21,993 nt of DNA from Planctomycetota bacterium (GTDB lineage: Bacteria > Planctomycetota > UBA11346), in assembly GCA_947440715.1 (NCBI GenBank), contig CANETI010000004.1:1-21993 (forward strand), given 5' to 3'. A model generated the notes under the pieces. That model worked only from the letters and a program-made list of their open reading frames with translations. It had not been told where the DNA came from and searched no databases. This document shows, piece after piece, positions 14,702-21,993 of this stretch. Every line of letters starts with the position of its first letter. Within the stretch, counting starts at the first letter, position 1. A program made the position numbers and the translations under genes.

Positions 14702-14839
14702 GCGGGTATGCTCGAAGGATTTGTGATGGGTGAAAGCACGAGTGTTTCCTTCGGCGTTATTTTGAATTCATGCAGCAAAATAATGGCACTCGCGGGGGTT
14801 CTTCTGGCCAAACGCCGGATAAACCCATACTCCGCGCCC

Positions 14840-15976
14840 ATGATCATTCTGCATACTGAGGCATCGCGCGGTTGGGGCGGCCAGGAACTCCGCATTCTGA
14901 GTGAAATTCGCGCCATGCGCGCGCGTGGCCACACGGTATATCTGGCTGCCGCACCAGAGAGCGAACTGGTCAAACGCATGGCTGGTACGCCAGATGCGCC
15001 GATGACGTTTCCATTCGCGGGTAAATTTGATCGTACGACCATTAAGGGTTTACGCGAGTTCATGGCTAAAGCAGGTGTGCAGGTCATTAATTCACACAGC
15101 TCAATTGATGGGTGGAACGATGCGATTGCCTGTCGCACCATGCCGCACGTTCGTTTCGTGCGCACGCGTCATTTATCAATTCCGGTGCACCGCAATTGGC
15201 CAACCCGTTGGGTCTATAGTCGCCCGCATGCGTTGGTCACTACTGGTGAAGCATTGCGGAATCAATTAATTACTGTCAATAAACAACCACCAGCGAAAGT
15301 ATTGTCGATTGCAACGGGTGTGGATTTAACGCGCTTTGATCCGGCGGCATATGATCGTCAAGTGGTGCGCAAAGAATTTGGTGTTAGCGATGATCAGCTC
15401 TTTGTTGGCATGATCGCGATGATGCGTCCGATGAAGGGTCATGTGGTATTGATGCAAGCTTTACCGAAAATTGTGGCTGCCGTACCAAATGCACGCTTTG
15501 TTATTGTTGGTGGTGTCTTGGATGCGAATCCTATGCCGCAGGATTTGCGCGACGAAGTCGCGCGTTTGGGACTCAGTGATCGTGTTCATTTCGCCGGATT
15601 ACGCCAAGATATCCCAAATATTTTAGCTGCCCTAGATTTAAAAGTATTGCCATCGGTCAGCGATGAAGGCGTACCGCAAAGTTTAACCCAAGCGATGGCC
15701 ATGGGGGTTCCCGTAGTCAGCACCACCGTTGGCGCGATTGGCGAAGTGGTCGAAGAAGGCGTGACTGGACGTCAGACCGCACCGCATGACGTCGCGGGTT
15801 TTGCTGATGCGGTGATCGCGCAATTAACGGATCGTACGACGGCTAAACGTTTAGCTGTCGTTGGCCAAGATCGGGTACGGCGTTTCTATGGTGTGGATTC
15901 TATGACCCGCCGCACGGAAGCCCTTTACCAACGATTGTTGGATAATAAGCCCGCGTGGCCGGAGCCGGCTATTTAA
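14840..15976 (+). CDS. Glycosyltransferase family 4 (GT-B fold)
   Basis: This 378-residue protein starts MIILHTEASRGWGGQELRIL, the N-terminal strand and glycine loop typical of GT4 enzymes of LPS and polysaccharide loci. The N-terminal acceptor domain includes 'VINSHSSIDGWNDA' and 'VRFVRTRHLSIPV'. The C-terminal donor domain includes 'VLSIATGVDLTRFDP', 'FVGMIAMMRPMKGHVVLMQA', 'VHFAGLRQDIPNILAALDL' and the nucleotide-sugar-binding 'SDEGVPQSLTQAMAMGVPVV'. Donor and acceptor are unknown. ATG 14840 is chosen because the family begins with this strand. In-frame ATGs exist at 14708 and 14786, but the extra residues look unlike any known domain, and no start has a good ribosome-binding site. asnB follows after 1 nt, so the two are probably co-translated. 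Confidence 0.88.
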   Translation: MIILHTEASRGWGGQELRILSEIRAMRARGHTVYLAAAPESELVKRMAGTPDAPMTFPFAGKFDRTTIKGLREFMAKAGVQVINSHSSIDGWNDAIACRTMPHVRFVRTRHLSIPVHRNWPTRWVYSRPHALVTTGEALRNQLITVNKQPPAKVLSIATGVDLTRFDPAAYDRQVVRKEFGVSDDQLFVGMIAMMRPMKGHVVLMQALPKIVAAVPNARFVIVGGVLDANPMPQDLRDEVARLGLSDRVHFAGLRQDIPNILAALDLKVLPSVSDEGVPQSLTQAMAMGVPVVSTTVGAIGEVVEEGVTGRQTAPHDVAGFADAVIAQLTDRTTAKRLAVVGQDRVRRFYGVDSMTRRTEALYQRLLDNKPAWPEPAI

Positions 15977-15977
15977 G

Positions 15978-17891
15978 ATGTGTCGCATAGTCGCAGTTAT
16001 TGATCGACGTGGAGTACAAGCGCGGGATCCGCATGGATTAATTGAAACCATGCGCGATACCATGCAGGCTGGCGGACCAGATGATGCTGGTTTAGCGCTT
16101 TTTACACAAGGCGCCCAGGGAACGGTAGCGTTAGGACATCGGCGTTTATCGGTGATTGAGCTGAGTCCGCTTGGTCATCAACCGATGGCGTCGTCTGATC
16201 AGCGCTATCATATCGTCTTTAATGGTGAAATTTATAATCACGCAGAGCTTCGCGCTGAACTCATACCATTAGGCCACACCTTTCGCTCACACAGCGACAC
16301 CGAAGTTATTTTAGCAGCCTATAGCCAATGGGGAAAAGAGTCATTCAAGCGTTTCCGCGGAATGTGGGCATTCGCCATTTGGGATAACCAAGAACAACAA
16401 TTATTATTGTGCCGCGACCGCATCGGCGTCAAACCGTTGTATTGGTATCATCAAGGCGGTTTGACCTTAATTGCTAGTGAACTCAAAGCGCTCTACGCGC
16501 ATCCCGATTTACCGCGGCGTATTAACCCCACCGGCATGCGCTTGTTCTTGCAGTACAATTATATTCCCTTCCCGCACACGATTTGTGTGGGCGTGGAAAA
16601 ATTAGCGCCAGGGACATGGCTAACAATTAATCGTAGCGGCGAAGTTGCGCGTGGTGCATATTGGCGCTTACAAGATGCTGCGTCGCGTTCACCCAGCATG
16701 ATGGATGAACGTGAAGCCACGGACGAATTAGAACGCCGCCTACGCGAAGCCTTTCGCTATCGCATGGTCAGCGATGTCCCCGTCGGATTATTTTTAAGTG
16801 GTGGCGTCGACAGCAGTTTATTGCTCGCCTTGTTAGCAAAAGAATCGTCGTCCAAGCTGAAAACCTTTACCATTGGTTTTGCTGGCACGGGATTAGACGA
16901 AGCGCCTTATGCCCGTGCAATTGCGTCGGCACTGGGGTCAGAACATTACGAAATGAACCAAGACGTAGATGCTGCATTGGCCATCGTGTCAAAAATACCG
17001 GATGTCTGGGACGAACCATTTGGCGATGCGAGTGCAATTCCGACGTGGTTGGTCGCGCAATTTGCGCGTAAACATGTCACGGTGGCCTTATCTGCCGATG
17101 GCGGCGACGAACTATTTGGTGGTTATCCGAAATATTGGCGCAGTCGCGATCGCGCACGCCGGTTAGAGAAAAAATGGGGGATTGATCGATTTCGCGCGCA
17201 ATTACCGAGAGCGTTCATTAACCATTTAGGTCGCCGATACGGTATCGGCGTGAATAAATTATTAAAAGCGAAAGAAATATTATTGTCGCCTAAAACACTA
17301 GCGCATGCCGCTTTTGTCATTGGGCAACAAACGTTTATTGACACCGACATTGATCAATTGCTCGTCAATCCAGCAGCGACGGGCACCACCAGCTTTGATG
17401 CCTGGGACGAATTTCCACTTGATAATTTGAATCGCATGATGGCGATGGACTTACAAACCTATCACGTCGATGATATCCACGTCAAAGTGGATCGTGCAAC
17501 CATGGCCCATGGTTTAGAAGGACGCGAACCATTGGTCGATCATGAATTAGTCGAATTCGCCCAGACTTTACCATCAGCAATGAAAATACGTGGCAGTACG
17601 GGAAAAAATATTCTACGTCAGGTTTTGTATCGGCATGTGGATCGTTCGCTGATTGAACGCCCAAAAATGGGATTTTCACCGCCGCTAGATCGTTGGTTGG
17701 CAAACGACATGGCGCCATTGGTTGAAGATTTTTTATCAGAAAAACGCACGAAGGACGTAGGTATTTTTAAGGTGTCCGCCGTATCAGAAGTGCGCCGGGC
17801 ATTTGCTGGTCGCGCGAAGGATAATACGCAAAAACTATGGAATTTGGTGATCTTTGAACAATGGCGTCAACGATGGAAATTTTCGCTATGA
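15978..17891 (+). CDS. asnB: Asparagine synthase (glutamine-hydrolysing), AsnB family
   Basis: This 637-residue two-domain enzyme has an N-terminal class II glutaminase with Cys2 as nucleophile after Met removal, 'LGHRRLSVIELSPLGHQPM' (52-70), 'IVFNGEIYNHAELR' and 'RDRIGVKPLYW' (146-156). The C-terminal ATP-pyrophosphatase domain has the PP-loop 'FLSGGVDSS' (272-280), 'DEPFGDASAIPTWLVA' and 'LSADGGDELFGGYPKYW'. Members in polysaccharide loci often amidate sugars or amino-acid substituents rather than make free asparagine, and the setting here (GT4 upstream, methyltransferase downstream) allows either. The N terminus is MCRI rather than the usual MCGI, and GGPDDAG replaces the usual RGPD motif; whether glutamine binding is affected is unknown. 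The ATG begins 1 nt after the glycosyltransferase stop. Confidence 0.92.
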   Translation: MCRIVAVIDRRGVQARDPHGLIETMRDTMQAGGPDDAGLALFTQGAQGTVALGHRRLSVIELSPLGHQPMASSDQRYHIVFNGEIYNHAELRAELIPLGHTFRSHSDTEVILAAYSQWGKESFKRFRGMWAFAIWDNQEQQLLLCRDRIGVKPLYWYHQGGLTLIASELKALYAHPDLPRRINPTGMRLFLQYNYIPFPHTICVGVEKLAPGTWLTINRSGEVARGAYWRLQDAASRSPSMMDEREATDELERRLREAFRYRMVSDVPVGLFLSGGVDSSLLLALLAKESSSKLKTFTIGFAGTGLDEAPYARAIASALGSEHYEMNQDVDAALAIVSKIPDVWDEPFGDASAIPTWLVAQFARKHVTVALSADGGDELFGGYPKYWRSRDRARRLEKKWGIDRFRAQLPRAFINHLGRRYGIGVNKLLKAKEILLSPKTLAHAAFVIGQQTFIDTDIDQLLVNPAATGTTSFDAWDEFPLDNLNRMMAMDLQTYHVDDIHVKVDRATMAHGLEGREPLVDHELVEFAQTLPSAMKIRGSTGKNILRQVLYRHVDRSLIERPKMGFSPPLDRWLANDMAPLVEDFLSEKRTKDVGIFKVSAVSEVRRAFAGRAKDNTQKLWNLVIFEQWRQRWKFSL

Positions 17892-17961
17892 TCCATAAGC
17901 CAACCATATTTCTCTCATTTTCAAATATTGGACATGTTTTTCCTTCAAAGCGGCGAAGAAA

Positions 17962-17969
17962 AAGGAGGT
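17962..17969 (+). promoter_or_regulatory. Strong Shine-Dalgarno sequence of the methyltransferase gene
   Basis: AAGGAGGT, a near-perfect anti-16S match, lies 6 nt before ATG 17976. It fixes that start against the in-frame ATG at 17928, which would place this site inside the coding region. It is the strongest ribosome-binding site in the window. Confidence 0.85.
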
Positions 17970-17975
17970 AACCAA

Positions 17976-18509
17976 ATGAACAATCCTGAAAAAAGTTCAA
18001 TAATTAAATTGAACCTAGGCTGCGGGAATTCTAGGGTTTTGGGCTACACAGGAGTCGATCTCTATCCGTGCCAAGGAAGAGACATCACCCACGATCTTAA
18101 TCAACCACTACCGTTTCCTGATAGTAGCGTCTCAGCAGTCATTGCTCATCATATCATTGAGCATGTTGCTGACCCAATGAAATTCCTTGAAGATATTCAT
18201 CGCGTGTGCCGCAATGACGCTGAAGTAGAAATTATTACTCCACATTTTGCGTCGGCCACTTCCTACATTGATATTACGCATAAATGGCATTTATCTTATT
18301 TTTCCTTAGATCCCTTCTGCCAAGAGCAAGGCTGCCATTACCGCACCAAGAAGTTTAAGCGGTTGACGCAAAAGTTATCCTTTAGTGGTCATCCGCTTGG
18401 TTTTATCGGTCGTATGATTGCTCTTTTTTCGATGAAAGAGTATGAGTACCGCTGGTCATATATGTTTCGACCTTCAAACCTGCATTGGAAGTTAAGTGTA
18501 GTAAAATAA
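17976..18509 (+). CDS. Class I SAM-dependent methyltransferase (Methyltransf_11 type)
   Basis: This 177-residue protein has SAM motif I 'LNLGCGN' (12-18), an acidic residue ending strand 2 ('TGVDLYP', Asp28), 'LPFPDSSVSAVIAHHIIEHV' (45-64), the typical motif of Methyltransf_11 enzymes, and 'FLEDIHRVCRNDAEVEIITP' (70-89). The C-terminal part has several aromatic and cysteine residues ('HYRTKKFKRL', 'EYEYRWSYMF') and no motif I recognise. Short SAM methyltransferases of this kind are common in O-antigen and capsule clusters, where they may methylate sugars, but the substrate is unknown. It lies 84 nt downstream of asnB on the same strand. Its base composition and codon choice look more AT-rich and less regular than asnB, and its ribosome-binding site differs in strength, hinting at a separate origin. 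Confidence 0.85.
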   Translation: MNNPEKSSIIKLNLGCGNSRVLGYTGVDLYPCQGRDITHDLNQPLPFPDSSVSAVIAHHIIEHVADPMKFLEDIHRVCRNDAEVEIITPHFASATSYIDITHKWHLSYFSLDPFCQEQGCHYRTKKFKRLTQKLSFSGHPLGFIGRMIALFSMKEYEYRWSYMFRPSNLHWKLSVVK

Positions 18510-18693
18510 CACGCCGTATTGCGAAGTGTGGGCAGTCAGTTGACCGGAAAATATGGATCGTAGGAAGCAGATACGGGCACGAACCATCACATTAAAGGAA
18601 AAAAATGAGGGTGCTAAAATAACTCACTTGCCAGGATGAAGTCACCAAGTGCTAGATTGGTAATAAAAGGTCGTCCTCTTTAATATGTAGCGA
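18510..18693. other. Convergent intergenic region
   Basis: These 184 nt lie between the methyltransferase gene (plus) and the GT2 gene (minus). CACTTG (18625-18630) and CAAGTG (18646-18651) could pair, but the loop is 15 nt and no T tract follows, so no intrinsic terminator can be called. A 28-codon ORF starts near 18553 without a ribosome-binding site and is probably chance. Otherwise nothing recognisable. Confidence 0.4.
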
Positions 18694-19518
18694 TCACGCT
18701 TTCTTGTCTTCATCTTGGGCCATCGCTAACCCCAGTATCGCATCCAGAGCGACAGATATTGCTACAATCACACCTGCAGAACCGTCACGAAATCCCTGTT
18801 TGGCGACGTAGCTGCGTAAAAACCCCCATAGCAACCGAAATAGTAACGGTATGGCACTTGAACGCCGCCCTTCATCGCGATAGCGCTGAGCTTTATTGCG
18901 AGCGTACGAACCACAGCGAGCAAAAATATCAGCAAAATCAGTATAGCTAAAATGGTGCAAGGCGCCTGGTAGAGTAAGTATCGTTCCGTTAGTCTCGACC
19001 GATTCGTGAATGAGACGGTCATTAAACTGTGCTTTTGTACGATTGAATAAACGCAGACTATGATCAGGTGACCATTGACCGTAGCGTATTTCTCGATCAC
19101 CGATGTAGGTGCGACGACGTAAGCGCCAGCAACGATTCGTGTCCGTGTAATCTAAGACCTGAATAGTGGTCGCAGCTTCGTAATCGAGGACTTCATCATC
19201 ATCAATCACCAACACCCAATCATGCTTTGCTAATTTAACGGCTCGCTGTTTTTGCGGTCCGTAGCCTAAAAATGGCTGATGCTCTACGCGGACTTTATGC
19301 GTGGCGCAAATTTCTATGGTTCGATCAGTCGAGCCGCTATCGAGTACCAGAATTTCATCACAAAAACCAATTGCGCCTAATACTCGATCTAAATGCCGCT
19401 CGCCGTTGTGCACAATGAGGACAGCCGAAATCTTAAGTTTTTCCAGACCAGACAAAGTGAATCGGCGACGAAGCGGCGGATGCGCAGGTGCTGATGCTGG
19501 TGTAGCCGATTCGTTCAT
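18694..19518 (-). CDS. Glycosyltransferase family 2, WaaE/KdtX-like (LPS core)
   Basis: This 274-residue protein has the GT-A core 'KISAVLIVHNGERHLDRVLG' (29-48), 'CDEILVLDSGSTDRTIEIC' (53-71), 'PFLGYGPQKQRAVKLAKHDW' (82-101) and the metal-binding 'VIDDDEVL' (104-111), followed by 'YIGDREIRYGQWSPDHSLRL' and 'FNDRLIHESVE'. This combination is typical of WaaE/KdtX-type enzymes, which add a glucose or similar sugar to heptose of the LPS inner core. A hydrophobic C-terminal segment (about 222-265) may bring it to the inner membrane. The start at ATG 19518 is chosen over 19539 because it gives a 4-bp ATGA overlap with the upstream GT4 gene. It is the last gene of a three-gene coupled operon. Confidence 0.88.
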   Translation of the reverse strand: MNESATPASAPAHPPLRRRFTLSGLEKLKISAVLIVHNGERHLDRVLGAIGFCDEILVLDSGSTDRTIEICATHKVRVEHQPFLGYGPQKQRAVKLAKHDWVLVIDDDEVLDYEAATTIQVLDYTDTNRCWRLRRRTYIGDREIRYGQWSPDHSLRLFNRTKAQFNDRLIHESVETNGTILTLPGALHHFSYTDFADIFARCGSYARNKAQRYRDEGRRSSAIPLLFRLLWGFLRSYVAKQGFRDGSAGVIVAISVALDAILGLAMAQDEDKKA

Positions 19519-20621
19519 GGGCGGTACGATCCGGCACACACGCGATCATACAAGGATTTGTACCCGGTTATCATATGTTCAGCGCTAAAATGACTTTCGG
19601 CGCGTTGGTACGCTGCTTGGCTCATGTGTGATCGCCGAGCACTATCGCTCAGGAGTGTGATAAGCGCTTTGGCAATTCCGGTGTGATCTCGCACCTCAGC
19701 AAGAAGCCCCGTTTCGTCCTCAATAACTAATTCAGGCATTCCACCAGCTCGCGTCGCAACGACGGGTAGACCACAGTACATCGCATCCATCAACGATGAA
19801 CCTAGGCCCTCAAGGTGCGAGGTTAAGGTGAATATATCTAGTCCACGTAACACATTGTTGATGTCAGAACGAAACCCAAGGAAGCGAACGCGCTTTAAAC
19901 CAAGTTCTTGAGCAAGCGTTTTAAGTGACTGTTCTAATTCACCTGTGCCCACGATGAGTAACCAGGCTTGCGGTAATTGTTGTTCAACGGTGACAAAGGC
20001 ACGCAATAACGTTTGGTGGTCTTTGTGGTCAGTTAAATGAGCCGTAACGCCGACAACTAAAGCATCATGTGGTAAGGATAATTCTGACCGTAAGGAACTT
20101 GGTTTTTTAGGAAAACGATTAAAATCAATACCATCCCAGATGACTAATATGCGTTCGGCGGGAACTCCACCAGCGATCATAACCGATTGCACGCCCTGTG
20201 ATACCGCAGCAAAACAGGTAACGGCTCGACCATATTTCCAACGAGCAATGAATCCACGTTTAATGGGAAAATCTACTCGACGCGTAACCACTAATGGTTC
20301 ACGGCGCCCAAGTAAAGCTAACGCCGCGAGACTATGGGCGTGACTAGTATGTGCGTGAACCAGAGCAATTGGATGCTCATTTGCATAACGACGTATAAAT
20401 CGAATGGCGGCAATATCCCATTGTCCACGCATTGCGTGTTCAACGACCGATAAACCGGCGTCCTTAGCCGCCGCAGCCATACGTGAACCTGGTGGACATA
20501 AAACGACAGGAATATAGTTTCCCGTTAATCCTTTGGCGAGTAACAGCACTTGGTTTTCACCACCGCGCCATCCCTGTTCAGTATTTATCATTAATACATG
20601 CCGTGGAACCTGCTCAGTCAT
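19515..20621 (-). CDS. Glycosyltransferase family 4
   Basis: This 368-residue GT-B protein has an N-terminal domain with 'HVLMINTEQGWRGGENQVLL' (8-27), 'LVHAHTSHAHSLAALALL' and 'VVTRRVDFPIKRG'. The C-terminal donor domain has 'ILVIWDGIDFNRFP', 'VVGVTAHLTDHKDHQTLLRA', 'VRFLGFRSDINNVLRGLDIF' and 'SHLEGLGSSLMDAMYCGLPV', where the usual E-x7-E motif appears with Asp in second place, and 'GMPELVIEDETGLL'. It is paralogous in layout to the GT4 at 14840-15976, but the N-terminal glycine loops differ (WRGGENQ versus WGGQELR). It overlaps the genes on both sides by 4 bp (ATGA), so it is probably expressed with the small upstream protein and the WaaE-like enzyme. Sugar specificity is unknown. Confidence 0.9.
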   Translation of the reverse strand: MTEQVPRHVLMINTEQGWRGGENQVLLLAKGLTGNYIPVVLCPPGSRMAAAAKDAGLSVVEHAMRGQWDIAAIRFIRRYANEHPIALVHAHTSHAHSLAALALLGRREPLVVTRRVDFPIKRGFIARWKYGRAVTCFAAVSQGVQSVMIAGGVPAERILVIWDGIDFNRFPKKPSSLRSELSLPHDALVVGVTAHLTDHKDHQTLLRAFVTVEQQLPQAWLLIVGTGELEQSLKTLAQELGLKRVRFLGFRSDINNVLRGLDIFTLTSHLEGLGSSLMDAMYCGLPVVATRAGGMPELVIEDETGLLAEVRDHTGIAKALITLLSDSARRSHMSQAAYQRAESHFSAEHMITGYKSLYDRVCAGSYRP

Positions 20622-20842
20622 TGGGTCACCTTAACCCGTCCCTTATCAACCACGACCCACTCACCATCGTCGTCGGATTCATAAGCGGTGAAGGTGCAGG
20701 CTAAACGTTCCGCGATGGCCCATAGACGAAAGCGTTCGACCGAAGGCCATTCTTCTTCGCGTTCTTCGCCGTCGGCGCTGGTGAATGCGATCATGACGCT
20801 CATGCGCGGCAGCGGATCGTCTGCGGTGAGCGTGGCAAGCAC
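20618..20842 (-). CDS. Small acidic protein of unknown function coupled to glycosyltransferases
   Basis: I do not recognise this protein. It has up to 74 residues from GTG 20842, or 61 from ATG 20803, which begins MSVMIAFTSADGEEREEEWP. Neither start has a clear ribosome-binding site. The sequence alternates acidic and hydrophobic stretches ('SADGEEREEEWPSVERFRLW', 'CTFTAYESDDDGEWVVVDKG') and looks like a small alpha/beta fold without signal peptide or membrane segment. Its TGA overlaps the glycosyltransferase ATG by 4 bp, the same arrangement as at the next junction, which supports a real translated gene. The divergent CPBP gene starts 56 nt away. It may be a cytoplasmic accessory or regulator of the operon; this is inference from position only. 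Confidence 0.6.
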   Translation of the reverse strand: MLATLTADDPLPRMSVMIAFTSADGEEREEEWPSVERFRLWAIAERLACTFTAYESDDDGEWVVVDKGRVKVTQ

Positions 20843-20898
20843 AGAAGTGTGGCACTGCGGTACTCCGCACTTTTCCGAGGGCGATCGGGCTTGAAGCT

Positions 20899-21993
20899 AT
20901 GGGCGTGGATATCGCCCCCGCATCGCTTGGGATTTTTCGCCGTCGTTTAGCTGGCGTCATGTTGGCGATGCTGGTGGTGTGCCTGGGTGTCCCGGAATGG
21001 CTGACCCCAGTAGCTCGATGGGTGTCAGGAATTTTCGCCGTGGATCTGATGCCGTGGTTAGAGCAAGCGCGGCAGTGGGTGCAGCGTTTTAGTTCTTTGC
21101 AGGCGTGGCCTATGCTGCCTGCGATCATTAGTCTGGGATTATTACTTGCCGTGTGGTTGATCCCTCCGGCGGAACGATCACGGCGGCGAATTGCTCCGGT
21201 TGTGCGCGATGAAACGGCCATGGCCGTGGGCGTTTTATTATTATGTGAACCATTAATGCACCTGGGTTTTTTATGGTGGAGTGGATCGCATCCTTCGCTG
21301 GTGAGTCGTGACGCTGTATTTCCCATCCCGATGTTGGGAGGCTTGGCCGCCATGCCGTGGTGGGCGGGTATGGCGACCATTTTGACGATTTCAGTTTTAG
21401 TGCCGGTGGCAGAAGAATTCTTCTTCCGTGGTCGATTGTTAGATGTCTTGCGATTTTGGTTTCGCTCCAGTCGCTGGGCAACCGTGTGGGCGGTGTCGCT
21501 TACTACCCTAGCATTTGCCGCTGCGCATGGGTCGCAAGTGCAAGCATTGTTTGCCATTCCACTCGGATTATTACTCGCTGTTATTCGCCTACGAAGCGGC
21601 AGTATTGGCGGATGTATTTTAGCACATGCCTGTCATAATAGTATGTTTTTATTCCTGGGGCCCATGCTTTTCGCCAAACCATGGGTAGCCCCGTTGTTAG
21701 CGTTGAGCGGGGTCATGTTAATTGCTGCGGCCTGGGCGGATCATCCGTCAACCTCAGATCGCCCGCGGGTGCCCGATCGTTGGCGACCAGTGCTAGCGAT
21801 TGCTGGTGTATTAATGGCTTTACTGCTGATTCGTTTGACAGCCTCGACCTACCATCATGTGCAGGATCGTTTATGGGCCGGTGCCGCGCATCAGGTCATT
21901 ACGCAATGGCATGTAGATAATGATGTATTATTGAATCGACTTAATTACCAAGTCATGCGCGGACGATTAAATGAAGAACGCCGCGACGGCCTT
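20899..21993 (+). CDS. CPBP-family intramembrane metalloprotease (CAAX protease/self-immunity type), 3' end outside the window
   Basis: The frame is open from ATG 20899 to the end of the window (365 codons, no stop). The protein is hydrophobic, with many membrane helices. It carries all three CPBP motifs: EExxxR as 'AEEFFFRGRLLD' (Glu172/Glu173, Arg177), FxxxH as 'FAAAH' (His210) and HxxxN as 'HACHN' (His243, Asn247). These form the metal site of Rce1-like glutamate proteases. Bacterial members have varied or unknown roles, including bacteriocin self-immunity and protein maturation. After the core there is a charged loop ('DHPSTSDRPRVPDRWRP'), another helix (about 303-320) and a hydrophilic extension that runs off the edge, which makes it longer than minimal family members. 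The upstream in-frame stop at 20827 leaves ATG 20899 as the first ATG; its ribosome-binding site is weak. Confidence 0.85.
   Translation, partial: MGVDIAPASLGIFRRRLAGVMLAMLVVCLGVPEWLTPVARWVSGIFAVDLMPWLEQARQWVQRFSSLQAWPMLPAIISLGLLLAVWLIPPAERSRRRIAPVVRDETAMAVGVLLLCEPLMHLGFLWWSGSHPSLVSRDAVFPIPMLGGLAAMPWWAGMATILTISVLVPVAEEFFFRGRLLDVLRFWFRSSRWATVWAVSLTTLAFAAAHGSQVQALFAIPLGLLLAVIRLRSGSIGGCILAHACHNSMFLFLGPMLFAKPWVAPLLALSGVMLIAAAWADHPSTSDRPRVPDRWRPVLAIAGVLMALLLIRLTASTYHHVQDRLWAGAAHQVITQWHVDNDVLLNRLNYQVMRGRLNEERRDGL

Noticed and set aside
18553..18640. 28-codon ORF (MDRRKQIRARTITL...) between the methyltransferase and GT2 genes
   Set aside because: There is no ribosome-binding site, it is very short, and a stop directly precedes the ATG; it cannot be distinguished from chance.
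20679..21557. 292-codon open frame on the minus strand opposite the CPBP gene
   Set aside because: Its translation is rich in His, Arg, Thr and Ala with no domain pattern, whereas the plus strand encodes a membrane protein with all CPBP motifs. It is an antisense shadow.

Overview
The window looks like a chromosomal segment of a Gram-negative bacterium of intermediate GC content. The Gram-negative call rests on a WaaE/KdtX-type lipopolysaccharide-core glycosyltransferase, a relic of a GmhB-like heptose phosphatase, signal peptides and an inner-membrane sensor kinase. The CarA wording (EIGNYGVTPEDMES, SGAMNAVLST), the secreted EF-hand protein and the MoxR/DUF58/transglutaminase block would suit a PVC-type lineage (Planctomycetes/Verrucomicrobia), but that is an impression and not a demonstrated placement. 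TAG ends two intact genes here (the secreted hydrolase and the transglutaminase), so the standard code applies.

Layout. Positions 1-324 (minus) hold an antitoxin and the first 39 codons of a RelE/ParE toxin, which runs off the window. Positions 325-623 carry an inverted repeat that could be the toxin-antitoxin operator and a start-less open frame. Positions 624-4091 (minus) hold a large PAS-rich hybrid histidine kinase cut in two by one in-frame amber codon inside its dimerisation domain. Positions 4329-7457 (plus) hold carA without carB, a secreted alpha/beta hydrolase and a secreted EF-hand protein, closed by a bidirectional terminator. Positions 7573-14701 (minus) hold trpD, folA, a 140-bp inverted-repeat element, thyA, a transglutaminase membrane protein, a DUF58 protein, a MoxR ATPase and a HAD-fold protein that has lost its catalytic aspartates. 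Positions 14840-18509 (plus) hold a GT4 glycosyltransferase, an asparagine synthetase and a SAM methyltransferase. Positions 18694-20842 (minus) hold a small unknown protein, a second GT4 glycosyltransferase and a WaaE-like GT2 enzyme, all coupled by ATGA overlaps. From 20899 (plus) a CPBP-family membrane protease runs off the right edge.

How the genes fit together. MoxR, DUF58 and transglutaminase overlap by 4 bp at each junction and form a familiar envelope-associated cassette. thyA begins 10 nt after it, and ThyA and FolA form the dTMP/dihydrofolate recycling pair. The plus- and minus-strand glycosyltransferase clusters, AsnB and the methyltransferase look like a cell-surface polysaccharide or LPS-core locus. 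The most notable oddities are the amber-split kinase, the catalytically dead GmhB-like HAD protein, the MITE-like element between thyA and folA, the TrpD with an altered GTGGD motif, and the small unknown protein coupled to the glycosyltransferases. I did not find a clearly new multi-gene system. I saw no tRNA, rRNA, CRISPR array or transposase.
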